From: UBA8514 sp034933685
GTDB lineage: Bacteria > Bacillota > Clostridia > Lachnospirales > Anaerotignaceae
NCBI GenBank assembly: GCA_034933685.1
Contig: JAYFNB010000033.1
Location: 18,459 to 82,458, forward strand
Length of the DNA: 64,000 bases
Reading direction: 5' to 3'
Position numbers and translations under genes: made by a program. The notes below the pieces were generated by a model, which had not been told where the DNA came from, did no database searches, and saw only the letters and a program-made list of their open reading frames with translations. This document shows positions 8,615-17,911 of this stretch, in pieces. How positions within the stretch are numbered: position 1 is the stretch's first letter; each line of letters starts with the position of its first letter.

Positions 8615-10651
8615 ATGAAAAAACGACTTATTGGCATACTGCTTATTATGTGTATGCTGATGACCATTCTGCCGGTTTTGGCAATGGCTGCCACACAAGA
8701 GGTTAGCATATTGTCATATCCTACAAAAATTGTCTACAAGGTTGGCGAAGGATTTGACACCACGGGACTTAAAGTGGTGAAAAATGCCAATGGTAAAGAA
8801 ACTAATGTTAATAGCAAAATGAACTTTTATACTTCAAAAACTGTTGAGCTGACTCAAGGCCGCCCATTCACAACCGCTGGTACAAAGGTGGTTGAATTAA
8901 GATATGAAGGTAAAAAAATGGCGGAATATACAATTAAAGTAACGGCGGATTCTGATACTGCCAAAACAGACAAAATGAAGGCATTGCCAGCACTGTCGCT
9001 GTACAAGGTGGATTATCGTAATCCCAAGGATGCTAAGGAACTGACCGCCCCTAATATGTGGAGCAACTGGAATGCACCTTATCGTCTGTCACCAGGTGGA
9101 GATATTCATGGTGAAATTCCTTGGGGTACGGTTTTGGAAGCGACGGCAACTGATGGAATGTGGATAAAAGTGAAGTATGCCGGCCGTGAATGCTATATTT
9201 TTCATGACAAAGCGTCAAAAGTCAGCGAGCCAGACATCGTGTGTTCACCTTGGGCGAAAGAACAGTTAAAGTACTACAATGGTTATATTGGAACGAAGAA
9301 TGAGTGGCCAAACGCGAAAAACGACTGGACAAAGGCAATAAACCGTGGAGATATGGCCGTAATGATATTTTTGGCTTTTAATAATGGTGAAGCACCATAT
9401 CAAGACGATATGCCATTTTATAAAAAAGAACATTTCACTGATATAAAATTTAATGATTTTATTGATGGTAAAAATGTTGGTGCGGCTGCGAATTTTCTTG
9501 CCAGTATGGGTGTGATTCCCAGCGGAGGCAAATTTAATGCGGCTGGAAATTTAACATACGGTGAGTTTTCCGAGTTCATCATCAAACTATCTGTTTATAT
9601 GGATAAATATTATTATGATGGCAACCTTGGAATACTGAACGAGTCTGGCATTAAAAAATTTTTAATTGGTGGTGATACCAGTGCTAGTGCCAAAATTACC
9701 AAGGAACAGGCAAGAATTATGTGTGAAAAATACAGTTGCTGGTTTTGGGAAACGTATGACATGCAGGTAGAAGCTACACATGGAGGCAGCTTAATGGCTT
9801 CAGGCGGCACGTTTGTTATTAACGTTGGTCTGGGCAAATATCCGAACCAACCATACCTAGTCATAGATGCTGACGGCAAGGGTGAACTTTCTAACACAAA
9901 AATGCAGAAATTCAAAGTTACATATAAAAAGTCTGTACCGAAATTCAACAAAAGAAACGCAACGCTTTTGGTGGATGATACTTTCAGTATGAAATTGTTT
10001 ACAATTCAGACGGAGAATGGAAAATATCTTGCTATAGATGGACTTCCGCAAAATGGCAGCCGACTGATTACGCAGGATAAAGAATTTCTGTGGTGGATTA
10101 ATTCGAATATTCAAGGCGGCTATGCGGCAGGCAGTAACGTAAATATAATGGTTCCCGGATTTTATGACCAACGCTTGAACGCCTCAGGGCGTAGCAGTAA
10201 GGACGGTACACACATCATCACTTGGTATGAGGAGAATAAATGGAGAGATGCGGCTAGTGACCATGATTATCCATTTAACACCAATTTCACATTCCATATG
10301 GTGAATGGTCCAAATTCTAATGTGCCTACTGTGCCTACAAAGTACCTTCATGGGGTGAATATACAATCTTATCCAACAAAAACCACCTACAAAGTTGGAG
10401 AAGGCTTTGATGCTACAGGATTTAAGGTGATGTACCTTGATGAGAACAACGGAGGTAAAGTAACCGATATTACATCTGATTACAAGTTCGTTACCTCTGA
10501 TGGGGTTTTGTTGACACAAGGTTACAAATTTACCACTCCTGGAACGAAGATAGTTGCAATAGTTGAAAAGGATGCAGACATTAAGACATTGTACACCAGT
10601 GCATATACTAAAAGTAATCACGAGGGAAAAATTTTTATCACAGTCAACTGA
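8615..10651 (+). CDS. Secreted multidomain protein with two Ig-like (group 3) domains
   Basis: 678 residues with a clear signal peptide (KKR, hydrophobic core, cleavage near AMA-A at about 26). Two copies of a bacterial Ig-like domain of the 'YPTK-x-x-YKVGEGFD-x-TG' type sit at about 28-113 and 578-678. Between them I see an SH3-like stretch (about 150-200, 'GDIHGEIPWGTVLEATATDGMW' in part), a region with S-layer-homology flavour (about 205-335) and a ricin-B-like segment with 'FTIQTENGKYLAIDG' (about 465-480). This suggests attachment to the cell wall or to glycans; no catalytic domain is recognisable. It has AGGAGG upstream and a LytTR-type element, so export is likely under control of the adjacent two-component system. 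Confidence 0.75.
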   Translation: MKKRLIGILLIMCMLMTILPVLAMAATQEVSILSYPTKIVYKVGEGFDTTGLKVVKNANGKETNVNSKMNFYTSKTVELTQGRPFTTAGTKVVELRYEGKKMAEYTIKVTADSDTAKTDKMKALPALSLYKVDYRNPKDAKELTAPNMWSNWNAPYRLSPGGDIHGEIPWGTVLEATATDGMWIKVKYAGRECYIFHDKASKVSEPDIVCSPWAKEQLKYYNGYIGTKNEWPNAKNDWTKAINRGDMAVMIFLAFNNGEAPYQDDMPFYKKEHFTDIKFNDFIDGKNVGAAANFLASMGVIPSGGKFNAAGNLTYGEFSEFIIKLSVYMDKYYYDGNLGILNESGIKKFLIGGDTSASAKITKEQARIMCEKYSCWFWETYDMQVEATHGGSLMASGGTFVINVGLGKYPNQPYLVIDADGKGELSNTKMQKFKVTYKKSVPKFNKRNATLLVDDTFSMKLFTIQTENGKYLAIDGLPQNGSRLITQDKEFLWWINSNIQGGYAAGSNVNIMVPGFYDQRLNASGRSSKDGTHIITWYEENKWRDAASDHDYPFNTNFTFHMVNGPNSNVPTVPTKYLHGVNIQSYPTKTTYKVGEGFDATGFKVMYLDENNGGKVTDITSDYKFVTSDGVLLTQGYKFTTPGTKIVAIVEKDADIKTLYTSAYTKSNHEGKIFITVN

Positions 10652-10710
10652 CGATTCTGTGCCCTTTATGCTGTTGGACGTTATCGTGAATGAAGTATAC
10701 ATGTAAAACA

Positions 10711-10780
10711 ATGACTCGTGTCAAAAAAGCAATGTTTCATGCAGAAAATGGATTATTTGATAGAAATTCTGATAGATTTA
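10711..10780 (+). promoter_or_regulatory. Candidate LytTR binding element and promoter, copy 2
   Basis: CTCGTG at 10715-10720 and TTCATG at 10736-10741 are again 21 bp apart, separated by an A-rich core like that of copy 1, and GATAGATTTA follows at 10771-10780, 29 bp after the second half-site (28 in copy 1). The match to 8511-8578 extends over about 70 bases, with the least conservation in the spacer before GATAGATTTA. It precedes the lipoprotein gene. Confidence 0.6.
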
Positions 10781-10830
10781 GGTTAAGAAAATGCTTTCTG
10801 CACGATACCACATATCAAGGAGGAATTATT

Positions 10831-11394
10831 ATGAAAAAATTATTTGTACTTATAGCTGCTCTTGCTATGACAATCAGCCTTTCTGCATGCGGAGGAGATG
10901 GAGGTTCAGCAAAACCTGATGCTGACACAACAGCGCTTGCCTCTTCAGAAATTGAACTTGTTAGAAAGGAAGGAAACTACACTAGTCTTCTTGTTCCAAG
11001 CGATTTTGGAGAATTTTATGACAAGGACGGTTACGCGGTTGCTGAGGGTCCAAACTCCAGCATTGTCATAACACCAACAACGGAAACGGATACAGATGTA
11101 GACGATATTAACGAAGAATATATGGTTGAAGCTTTGTCAGATGTTTATTCCAACATTAAAGTACTTGCCTTTGATAACCCTGCTAACATTGCAGGTGTAG
11201 ATTCAGTATGCTTTTTGTTCACTGGCGACAGCGATTCAACTGGTCAAAACAATACCATTTGTCAAATTATTATGTTCTTTTCAATAGATGGTGTGAATTG
11301 TGAACAGCATATTGCTTTCACTTATAACACCAGTGAAAATACATCACTAGAGGCAAGTTTAGCCGAAATTCTTCCGAGTATCTCATTGGGATAA
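10831..11394 (+). CDS. Putative lipoprotein of unknown function
   Basis: 187 residues from the ATG at 10831, after AAGGAGG; longer in-frame starts run back through the regulatory element and are unlikely. The N-terminus is a lipoprotein signal with lipobox LSAC (Cys at about 19), followed by a Gly/Ser-rich linker. The rest is acidic and mixed alpha/beta ('FYDKDGYAVAEGPNSSIVIT', 'FLFTGDSDSTGQNNTICQIIMF' in part) and I recognise no domain. Probably anchored on the outer face of the membrane. The upstream element matches that of the secreted protein at 8615, so both are likely induced together by the LytTR regulator. Confidence 0.75.
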   Translation: MKKLFVLIAALAMTISLSACGGDGGSAKPDADTTALASSEIELVRKEGNYTSLLVPSDFGEFYDKDGYAVAEGPNSSIVITPTTETDTDVDDINEEYMVEALSDVYSNIKVLAFDNPANIAGVDSVCFLFTGDSDSTGQNNTICQIIMFFSIDGVNCEQHIAFTYNTSENTSLEASLAEILPSISLG

Positions 11395-11453
11395 TACCAT
11401 TATGTATCATCCAAAGGCATAGAATTAATTTGCAACCATACATACAAGCTGCA

Positions 11454-11492
11454 AAATGGCAGACGGACAAAAGAGTGGTCTGTCTGCCATTT
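11454..11492 (+). terminator. Terminator-like hairpin after the lipoprotein gene
   Basis: Arms AAATGGCAGAC (11454-11464) and GTCTGCCATTT (11482-11492) pair perfectly, extended inward by further partial pairing; the following sequence is AT-rich but has no long T run. Lies just before the LemA gene, so it may attenuate rather than fully end transcription. Confidence 0.6.
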
Positions 11493-11520
11493 ATAAAATA
11501 TAGAAAAAGGAGACTTTATT

Positions 11521-12075
11521 ATGCTACCGACTTTAATCATAATTATTGTAATTGTTGTGGTAATTGTTATATGGATGATATCCGCACAGCGAAAACTTGT
11601 GGCGCTTGATGAGAATATCAGCAATGCTATGAGCCAAATTGGGGTGCAGTTGTCAAGCCGTTTTGATGCCTTAACAGCTCTTTTAGATTTAACAAAGGAT
11701 TATGCAAAACACGAAAGTGAAACCCTGATTGAAACAATTAAATCAAGAAGAAGTGTGATTACAGCAAAATCCACACCAAATGATGTGCTTCAACAAGAAG
11801 GGGTTATTTCCGAAGCCTTGGGCAGAATTGCCATGGTAACAGAGCAACATCCAGAACTAGCGGCAAACCAAACATATATTAAAACCATGGACGCAGTGCA
11901 AACCTTTGAAAACATGGTGCGTACTAGCCGTCTAATCTACAACAACAGTGTAACTAAGCTTAATCGTGAAATCCGAATGTTCCCAGTTTCAATGATTACC
12001 AGTATGCTTGGCTTTCGTCAAAGAGACTATTTGGAGGAGCAGGCTGCCAAGGCAAATATGCCAAGCATGAAATGA
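11521..12075 (+). CDS. LemA family membrane protein
   Basis: 184 residues with one N-terminal membrane helix (about 3-21, almost all Ile/Val) and a helical domain with 'LDENISNAMSQI', 'LSSRFDALTALLDLTKDYAKHE' (in part) and a C-terminal 'FGFRQRDYL'-like segment, here 'MLGFRQRDYLEEQA'. That is the LemA pattern; family members have an extracellular N-terminus and a cytoplasmic helical bundle, role poorly defined. LemA genes are commonly followed by DUF2207 genes, as here. Ribosome site AAAAGGAG precedes the ATG. Confidence 0.88.
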   Translation: MLPTLIIIIVIVVVIVIWMISAQRKLVALDENISNAMSQIGVQLSSRFDALTALLDLTKDYAKHESETLIETIKSRRSVITAKSTPNDVLQQEGVISEALGRIAMVTEQHPELAANQTYIKTMDAVQTFENMVRTSRLIYNNSVTKLNREIRMFPVSMITSMLGFRQRDYLEEQAAKANMPSMK

Positions 12076-12083
12076 GGTGTCTT

Positions 12084-13133
12084 ATGCACAAAAAAGTGAG
12101 CGGACTTGCTTTTTGCTTTATTCTGCTGTTTGCCATTGCTCTTCCAACTTATGCCGCAAACTAGGTGAATACAATGGATATTCAGGCTGCTATTTACGAG
12201 GATGGCTCCATGTACATCACACAGAATTGGAAAGGAAGCTTCGAGGAAGGAACAGAAAGCTATATTCCTATTAATGCGCCGGATTACCTAACTATCAGTG
12301 GACTTACAGTTTCTGACCAAAACGGTAGCTATGATACTGTGTCAAATTGGAACATTGACTGGAGTTTTGAAAAAAAGGCAAGAAAATGTGGTATACATAC
12401 CACTCCTACAGATGTGAAGGTTGAAATTCGCCTTGCGGACGGCACACCTATAACAGATGAAATTGCCGATATATGGGGTTTCGGTTTTACAGGGCAGGTA
12501 GAATTCCAAAACGGAGGTGTTATTGCCTACACAACTACACCTATCTCCACAGAAAATCATTTAACGGTACTGTTTGCCTTGGGAAAGGGAATTCTTTCAC
12601 CATCACGTCAGTATGAGGGAAGCTTTGGAGAAGTGCGAGAAAAAGCCTTATGGGGTAGCGATTACGATAATACCGATTCAACTGTAGAAGAAGCATCCGC
12701 ATTTGATGTAATTGTTGCAGCACTGCTCTTCATCGGGCTGCCTATCGTTCTGATTATCTTGATTAGTAAGATTAAAAAGAAAAGAGCAGAGAAAAAACGG
12801 CAAAAATTTGCAGAGAAGTTCGGATATTTTAGGAATATTCCAAATGAAGGCAACTTGAGCGCTACTTATGCGTTAGGGATACTGTTTAATGAGTGTGATG
12901 AAGGTGCTATCCTTGCCACAGGAATGCTTCGACTGATTCAACTAGGCTGTCTGTTACCTGTTGAAACTCAGGAGATTGGCTTAATGGGCAAGACAAAGGA
13001 AACAATCAGCTTGCGGATGATGGGGAGCCAGCATGATATGATGAATGAGTATGATGAGTGTCTTTACACGGTTTTGGAAGGTGAGGCTGGTTCGGATGCA
13101 ATCTTGCAGGCGGAGGAACAAGGTAATGGTTAA
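12084..13133 (+). pseudogene. DUF2207 family membrane protein, interrupted by an in-frame TAG
   Basis: From the ATG at 12084 the frame encodes a full signal peptide ending 'PTYAAN', then a TAG at 12162-12164, then without frame change 'MDIQAAIYEDGSMYITQNWKG', the start of a DUF2207 extracellular domain. A membrane helix follows at about codons 210-230, then a charged cytoplasmic stretch. The product would also be short: about 350 codons against the 550 or more usual for the family, and it stops soon after the cytoplasmic part begins. A GTG sits directly after the TAG (12165) but has no ribosome site; reinitiation there would give a protein without a signal peptide. I judge it a decaying gene; a sequencing error in one base could explain the stop but not the short C-terminus. 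Confidence 0.7.
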
Positions 13134-13139
13134 TTATAT

Positions 13140-14057
13140 ATGGAGAAAATGAATATGGACTTATTTTCTAAAAAACCACCTTGCCCCATTTGTGGTGGCA
13201 AGATTTCATGGCTTCTGCCATCGAAAATTGAGGGTGAATATATTTGTGATAACTGTAATAACAAGATTGATATGGAAGAAGATAAGAGAAATCATTTGAC
13301 AATGCAGGAATTTAGGGAATATTTAGCGTTTTGCCACCAAAACCAGCGGCTTAAAGAACAGTTTGTGACAACTGAGCGGATTGATTTTGGTTTTTGGGAT
13401 ACTAAAATTATCTTTGATTACCAGAATAAACTGTTCTGCATGAGCAAAAACCCAGACAAAACTGTGTTTGAAGGCAAGCAGTTGAAATCATTTATTATAA
13501 AAGAGGAGAACTCTCCTTTGTTTGAAGGCTCGACTGCTGGCATACGCCGTTATGCAAGCACTGTGCCAGAGCGTGCCACGGCTTTGGCACCGCAAATAGC
13601 ACAGTTCGTTGCAAACAGGCAGATGGCTCGTACTCTCGATAAGATGGATGATGGCAAGGTAAATAATTCAACACCAGTTCAGTTTTTTAATGTGCCAGAA
13701 CCCTTTAAGGCGTTCAATGTAGAATTGCACTTTGACCATCCATACTGGACGGTATTTAAATGCGATATGGATGGTCCTAGATTTTCCAATGACCGACCTG
13801 ATGTGAACGACTACATCCGCTCATACAAGCGTGGTATAGAGGAACTTGAAAAATTGGAGGCGGCATTCAAGACAGTGGCTTTTCCTGATGCACAGGAGCA
13901 GTACGTCGGTGGTTGTGCGCAACAATCGGTACATACAACTATGGCATTCCCTGCCGACGCAATAGAAGAAATTAAAAGATACAAGGTACTCATGGAGGAA
14001 GGAATCATTTCCCTGCAGGAGTTTGACGCAAAGAAACGGAAGCTTCTTGGAATTTGA
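13140..14057 (+). CDS. Zinc-ribbon and SHOCT domain protein
   Basis: 305 residues (or 302 from the ATG at 13149, which is better spaced from GGAG at 13144). The N-terminus has 'CPICGGK' and 'CDNCNNK', two CxxC pairs forming a zinc ribbon of the DUF4428 kind. The middle (about 80-230) is a globular domain often seen with it. The last 30 residues, 'IEEIKRYKVLMEEGIISLQEF', form a SHOCT motif, a short helical pair usually at the C-terminus and thought to mediate oligomerisation. No membrane segment. It follows the LemA/DUF2207 pair closely and likely belongs to the same unit. Function unknown. Confidence 0.7.
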   Translation: MEKMNMDLFSKKPPCPICGGKISWLLPSKIEGEYICDNCNNKIDMEEDKRNHLTMQEFREYLAFCHQNQRLKEQFVTTERIDFGFWDTKIIFDYQNKLFCMSKNPDKTVFEGKQLKSFIIKEENSPLFEGSTAGIRRYASTVPERATALAPQIAQFVANRQMARTLDKMDDGKVNNSTPVQFFNVPEPFKAFNVELHFDHPYWTVFKCDMDGPRFSNDRPDVNDYIRSYKRGIEELEKLEAAFKTVAFPDAQEQYVGGCAQQSVHTTMAFPADAIEEIKRYKVLMEEGIISLQEFDAKKRKLLGI

Positions 14058-14403
14058 ATAAAACAGCCTTATACGATGAAATGAAGGAGCAGCATGACTT
14101 CCGCTTTCTGAGTCAGTTTCCGTAATACTTACGAGTATAGATAAAATACTTCTGTTTGAATGTTAAAATAAATCTGTATCATATAAAAACATGTCGCTAA
14201 CCACGAATTGCAAGTGATTAGTGACATGCTTCTTTTTTTTTACTATCCATTTAATGTTGCATTATGCTTACATCAGTTTAGAAATTGACGAACTTTGTAA
14301 TATTTCTTGCTTAGGAATTACTTTGCAAATAAACCCAAGCTTTAAAAACCCTCCTAATCATACCCCAATATCTGAACAAGAGTCTGTTACATTTTAATTG
14401 TTC
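14058..14403. other. Intergenic stretch between convergent genes
   Basis: About 346 bases holding one clear terminator (14190-14240) and otherwise no reading frame with a ribosome site. Transcription enters from both sides. Confidence 0.5.
14190..14240 (+). terminator. Rho-independent terminator
   Basis: Arms CATGTCGCTAA (14190-14200) and TTAGTGACATG (14218-14228) with one G-U pair, then CTTCTTTTTTTTT. Ends the plus-strand cluster 10831-14057. Confidence 0.85.
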
Positions 14404-16083
14404 TTAAAGTTTATCCAAAATACTATCATCTAGTATTGCACCCTTACTAGCAGAAGTAACTAATGCTCTATATCTCTTTAAAAATCCTGTTACTTCTTTC
14501 GTAGGTTGCGGTTTAATGGTCTTTCTCCTTTTTTCTATTTCATTGTCGCTAACATCTAATACAAGTTTATGGTTTGGTATGTCTATTTCAATTATATCAC
14601 CATCTAATATGTAAGCAATCAATCCACCGGCAGCCGCTTCAGGGGAAATGTGACCAATAGAAGCACCTTTTGAAACTCCAGAAAATCTTCCGTCTGTTAT
14701 TAAGGCACAGCATTTATCTAGACCCATGCCTGCAAGGGTTGCAGTTGGAGATAACATTTCACGCATACCTGGACCACCTTTTGGGCCTTCGTATCTTACA
14801 ACAACTATATCTCCGGCGTTAACCTTTCCAGACCTTAAACCGGTTATGCAATCCTCTTCGCTATTAAAACATTTTGCAGGGCCTTTATGTAACATCATTT
14901 CCGGCAATACAGCACCTCTTTTTACAACAGCACCTTCAGGACAAATGTTACCCCATAAAACGGCTAAGCCTCCTGTGCTGGAATAGGCATTTTCTCTTGT
15001 CCTAATTACGTCTTCATCTGCAATTACAACATTTTCAATATTTTCCTTCACAGATTTTCCCGTTACAGTAAGCGCAGATGTGTTTAGTAATCCCATTTGC
15101 TCCAGACGCTTATAAACAGCCTGTAATCCTCCAGCTTCATACAAATCAACTAAGAAATGATTTCCAGCAGGGTTTAGCTTAACAATATGAGGTGTTGTCT
15201 CACTTAATTCGTTTATGCGGTTTAAGTCTATAGAGATTCCACCTTCATGGGCTATTGCCGGCAGGTGCAATATGGTATTTGTTGAGCATCCTAATGCCAT
15301 ATCAGCTTTTAGGGCATTTTCAATTGATTCTTCTGTTATTATATCTCTTGGCCTTATATTGTTTTCAAGCAAGTACATTATTTTCATGCCTGATTTTTTT
15401 GCAAGTCTTATCCTTTCTGCATACACAGCTGGAATTGTTCCGTTTCCAGGAAGGGCGATGCCCAGAAGTTCGCACATACAGTTCATAGAATTAGCGGTAA
15501 ACATTCCTGCGCAAGAGCCACATCCTGGGCATGCGTTTTCCTCTATTTCCTTAGCCTCTTCGTTTGTAATTTTCCCCGATTCAACTGCACCTGGAGCTTC
15601 AAATGCATTTGTAAGTGCAATTTTCTTTCCGCCAGCTTTTCCCGGAAGCATTGGTCCGCCGCTTATAAATATTGAAGGAATATTTAATCTCATTGCTGCA
15701 AGGAGCATTCCGGGTACAATTTTATCGCAGTTTGGAATAAACACAAGGCCATCAAAGGGATGCGCGGTTGCCATAATTTCAATAGACTCCGCAATATGTT
15801 CACGGCTTGGCAAAGAATAGAACATGCCTTCGTGATTCATTGCTAATCCATCACAAACGCCTATTGCTGGAAACTCTACAGGTGTTCCGCCTGCCATTCT
15901 TATGCCAGCTTTAACAGCAGTAGCAATTTCATCTAAATGTTTATGGCCCGGTATAATTTCGTTTTGAGAATTTACTACACCTATAATGGGTCGTTTAATT
16001 TCCTCATCTGTTAAACCCAATGCTTTTAAAAGAGAACGATGAGGAATTCTTGTTACGCCCATTTTCATAATATCGCTACGCAT
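14404..16083 (-). CDS. IlvD/Edd family dehydratase (dihydroxy-acid or sugar-acid dehydratase)
   Basis: 559 residues, normal for the family of iron-sulfur dehydratases that turn 2,3-dihydroxy acids into 2-keto acids. Family motifs are intact: 'GVVNSQNEIIPGH', 'FIPNCDKIVPG' with a cluster Cys, 'CPGCGSCAGMFTANSMNC' and 'ITDGRFSGVSKGASIGHISPEA' (in part). By sequence it looks like an ordinary clostridial IlvD. By context it is the last gene of an operon with an HpcH/HpaI aldolase and a 2-hydroxyacid dehydrogenase and has no other branched-chain genes near it, which argues for a sugar-acid dehydratase of the same superfamily. Start follows AGGAGG (minus strand). I am sure of the family, not of the substrate. 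Confidence 0.85.
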   Translation of the reverse strand: MRSDIMKMGVTRIPHRSLLKALGLTDEEIKRPIIGVVNSQNEIIPGHKHLDEIATAVKAGIRMAGGTPVEFPAIGVCDGLAMNHEGMFYSLPSREHIAESIEIMATAHPFDGLVFIPNCDKIVPGMLLAAMRLNIPSIFISGGPMLPGKAGGKKIALTNAFEAPGAVESGKITNEEAKEIEENACPGCGSCAGMFTANSMNCMCELLGIALPGNGTIPAVYAERIRLAKKSGMKIMYLLENNIRPRDIITEESIENALKADMALGCSTNTILHLPAIAHEGGISIDLNRINELSETTPHIVKLNPAGNHFLVDLYEAGGLQAVYKRLEQMGLLNTSALTVTGKSVKENIENVVIADEDVIRTRENAYSSTGGLAVLWGNICPEGAVVKRGAVLPEMMLHKGPAKCFNSEEDCITGLRSGKVNAGDIVVVRYEGPKGGPGMREMLSPTATLAGMGLDKCCALITDGRFSGVSKGASIGHISPEAAAGGLIAYILDGDIIEIDIPNHKLVLDVSDNEIEKRRKTIKPQPTKEVTGFLKRYRALVTSASKGAILDDSILDKL

Positions 16084-16132
16084 TTATACCTCCTAAGTTT
16101 AGAGTAAATAGTAGATTTAGAGTTTGTTAAGG

Positions 16133-16909
16133 TTATTTGTTAACCTTGGATACCATTTCGTTTACTGCATCAACATACATGTTCACGTCCTGACCGATTG
16201 TTGCACTATCGAAACCTTGTTCAAACCTAAAATTAGCAAGCTCTGGAGTTGCACAGTAGATAATTACAAATTTGCCTGCTGATTTAACTGCCTTTAAAAT
16301 TCTTTCAAGAGCAGCTTTAAATTGAGGCTTGTCAAATTGTGTTGGAATACCCATTGCAACTGATAAGTCATATGGCCCAACAAAGATGCCGTCAATGCCT
16401 TCAACTTTTGCAATTTCTTCAATATTTTCTAAGCAGCCTAAAGTTTCACACTGCGGAATGATTAATGTTTCTCTGTTACAATAATCAAAGTAATCGTTTA
16501 TATCAGCTTGTGCGTGTTCTGCGTAGCCAAATCCTGCACCTCTTGAAAATGCTACACCTCTGTTACCAACGGGGAAGTACTTGCCATATTCAACAATACT
16601 ATTAATTTCTTCAATTGATTGAACATGTGGTATTACTAGTCCAGCCGCACCAATGTCAAGCATTTTTAAAATTGATGGTCTAGATGAATCTTTTACTCTA
16701 ACAAGAGATGACATATTATGCAATTGAGCAGCTCTTATCAAGTCCATTGTACTTTCAACGTCAAATGGTCCATGTTCAGTATCAATAAGGATATAATCTA
16801 GATTAGACATTGCAATTGCTTCGGCAACGGTTGCGTTACCCATTTCAAAAAAAGTACCAACTGTTTTTTCTCTCGCATCTATTTTTTCTTTTAAATAATT
16901 TTTTAGCAT
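16133..16909 (-). CDS. HpcH/HpaI family 2-keto-3-deoxy acid aldolase
   Basis: 258 residues, the usual size. 'DYILIDTEHGPFD' carries the acid and histidine near the metal site, 'LVRVKD' the pyruvate-binding arginine, and 'GLVIPHVQS', 'IIPQCET' and 'GIFVGPYDLSVAMG' are class II pyruvate-aldolase signatures with the metal ligands Glu and Asp. The enzyme cleaves 2-keto-3-deoxy acids to pyruvate and an aldehyde. It lies 49 bases upstream of the IlvD-type dehydratase and 24 bases after the 2-hydroxyacid dehydrogenase, with AGGAGG before its start. The aldehyde product would suit the AldA-like dehydrogenase encoded divergently at 19218. Confidence 0.9.
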   Translation of the reverse strand: MLKNYLKEKIDAREKTVGTFFEMGNATVAEAIAMSNLDYILIDTEHGPFDVESTMDLIRAAQLHNMSSLVRVKDSSRPSILKMLDIGAAGLVIPHVQSIEEINSIVEYGKYFPVGNRGVAFSRGAGFGYAEHAQADINDYFDYCNRETLIIPQCETLGCLENIEEIAKVEGIDGIFVGPYDLSVAMGIPTQFDKPQFKAALERILKAVKSAGKFVIIYCATPELANFRFEQGFDSATIGQDVNMYVDAVNEMVSKVNK

Positions 16910-16933
16910 ATTAAATCCTCCTAAAATTTATTA

Positions 16934-17911
16934 TTAAATTCCCAGCGCCTTTGCATTTACAATGTTTGGTGTATTTTCACCATTTAAAATCTTAACTGCT
17001 GTTGTTGCTAAAACTTCCATCATTTGGTCTTCTGCCTCAACAGAATTATAGGCTGCATGTGGAGATATGATTATGTTTCCAATGTCGAATAGTGGGTGAT
17101 TTTTAATGATTACTGGTTCACTTTCAATAACATCCAAGGCGGCAGCGGCAACCTTCCTGCTCTTAACTGCTTCCAACAAATCATTTTCACAAATGATAGG
17201 TCCTCTGGAAGTGTTTACGATCATAACACCATCCTTCATCTTTGCAATGCTTTCTTTATTGATAAGATGGAATGTATCTTTAACAAGAGGGGTATGTATT
17301 GAAATTGCATCTGAGCATGCATAAAGTTCATCTAAAGTAACCTTTTTAACACCGATGCTTTCAAAAATTTCATTTTTTAAAAATGGATCATATGCAACCA
17401 TTGTGAAGCCAAAGCCCTTTGCAAATTGGGCAGCCTTTCTTGCAATGTTTCCAAAGCCGATAAAGCCAAGAGTTTGTGACGAGAGGCGATGTGGTTTAAA
17501 GCCCGCATTCGCAAGCCATTTCCCTTCTCTAACGTTTTCGTGATACATAATAAGCTTTCTTTCAATAGCAAGTAACATTGCAAGTGTGTGCGTGGCAACC
17601 TCATCCAAACAGTGTGTAGGACTATTACATACTTTGATTGTTCTTTCTGTTGCTGCATCTACATCGATAACATCATACCCAATGCCATATCTGAGAACTA
17701 CCTTACATTTTTTTAGGTTATCCATAATTCTTGGTGTTATTTTTTTATAAATAACAAGAAGTGCATCTGCATCACTGCATTTTTCAATTATTTCATCCTC
17801 TGTTTGGCAGTCTTCAACAATAAACGTTATTCCGTTCTCTTCAAAAATCTTTTTTTGAATATCATAGTTCAATCCGTCTGCAGAATTTTTATCTACAAGT
17901 ATTGCTTTCAT
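16934..17911 (-). CDS. D-isomer-specific 2-hydroxyacid dehydrogenase
   Basis: 325 residues with the substrate domain split around a Rossmann domain. The NAD site reads 'LGFIGFGNIARKAAQFAKGFG' (in part), and the catalytic residues are present: Arg in 'NTSRGPIICE', Glu in 'DVIESEP' and His in 'IISPHAAYNS'. The first gene of the minus-strand operon with AGGAGG before the start. Members reduce 2-keto acids such as glyoxylate, hydroxypyruvate or oxidise the corresponding hydroxyacids. In this setting it may oxidise a sugar acid or reduce a keto-acid product; no finer call is possible. Confidence 0.88.
   Translation of the reverse strand: MKAILVDKNSADGLNYDIQKKIFEENGITFIVEDCQTEDEIIEKCSDADALLVIYKKITPRIMDNLKKCKVVLRYGIGYDVIDVDAATERTIKVCNSPTHCLDEVATHTLAMLLAIERKLIMYHENVREGKWLANAGFKPHRLSSQTLGFIGFGNIARKAAQFAKGFGFTMVAYDPFLKNEIFESIGVKKVTLDELYACSDAISIHTPLVKDTFHLINKESIAKMKDGVMIVNTSRGPIICENDLLEAVKSRKVAAAALDVIESEPVIIKNHPLFDIGNIIISPHAAYNSVEAEDQMMEVLATTAVKILNGENTPNIVNAKALGI

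Noticed and set aside
10184..10711. Long open frame on the minus strand opposite the secreted-protein gene
   Set aside because: No ribosome site, and it lies wholly opposite a gene with signal peptide and recognisable domains; a shadow frame.
15215..15820. 201-codon plus-strand frame within the dehydratase
   Set aside because: Mirror of the conserved IlvD-type coding sequence on the other strand; no ribosome site.
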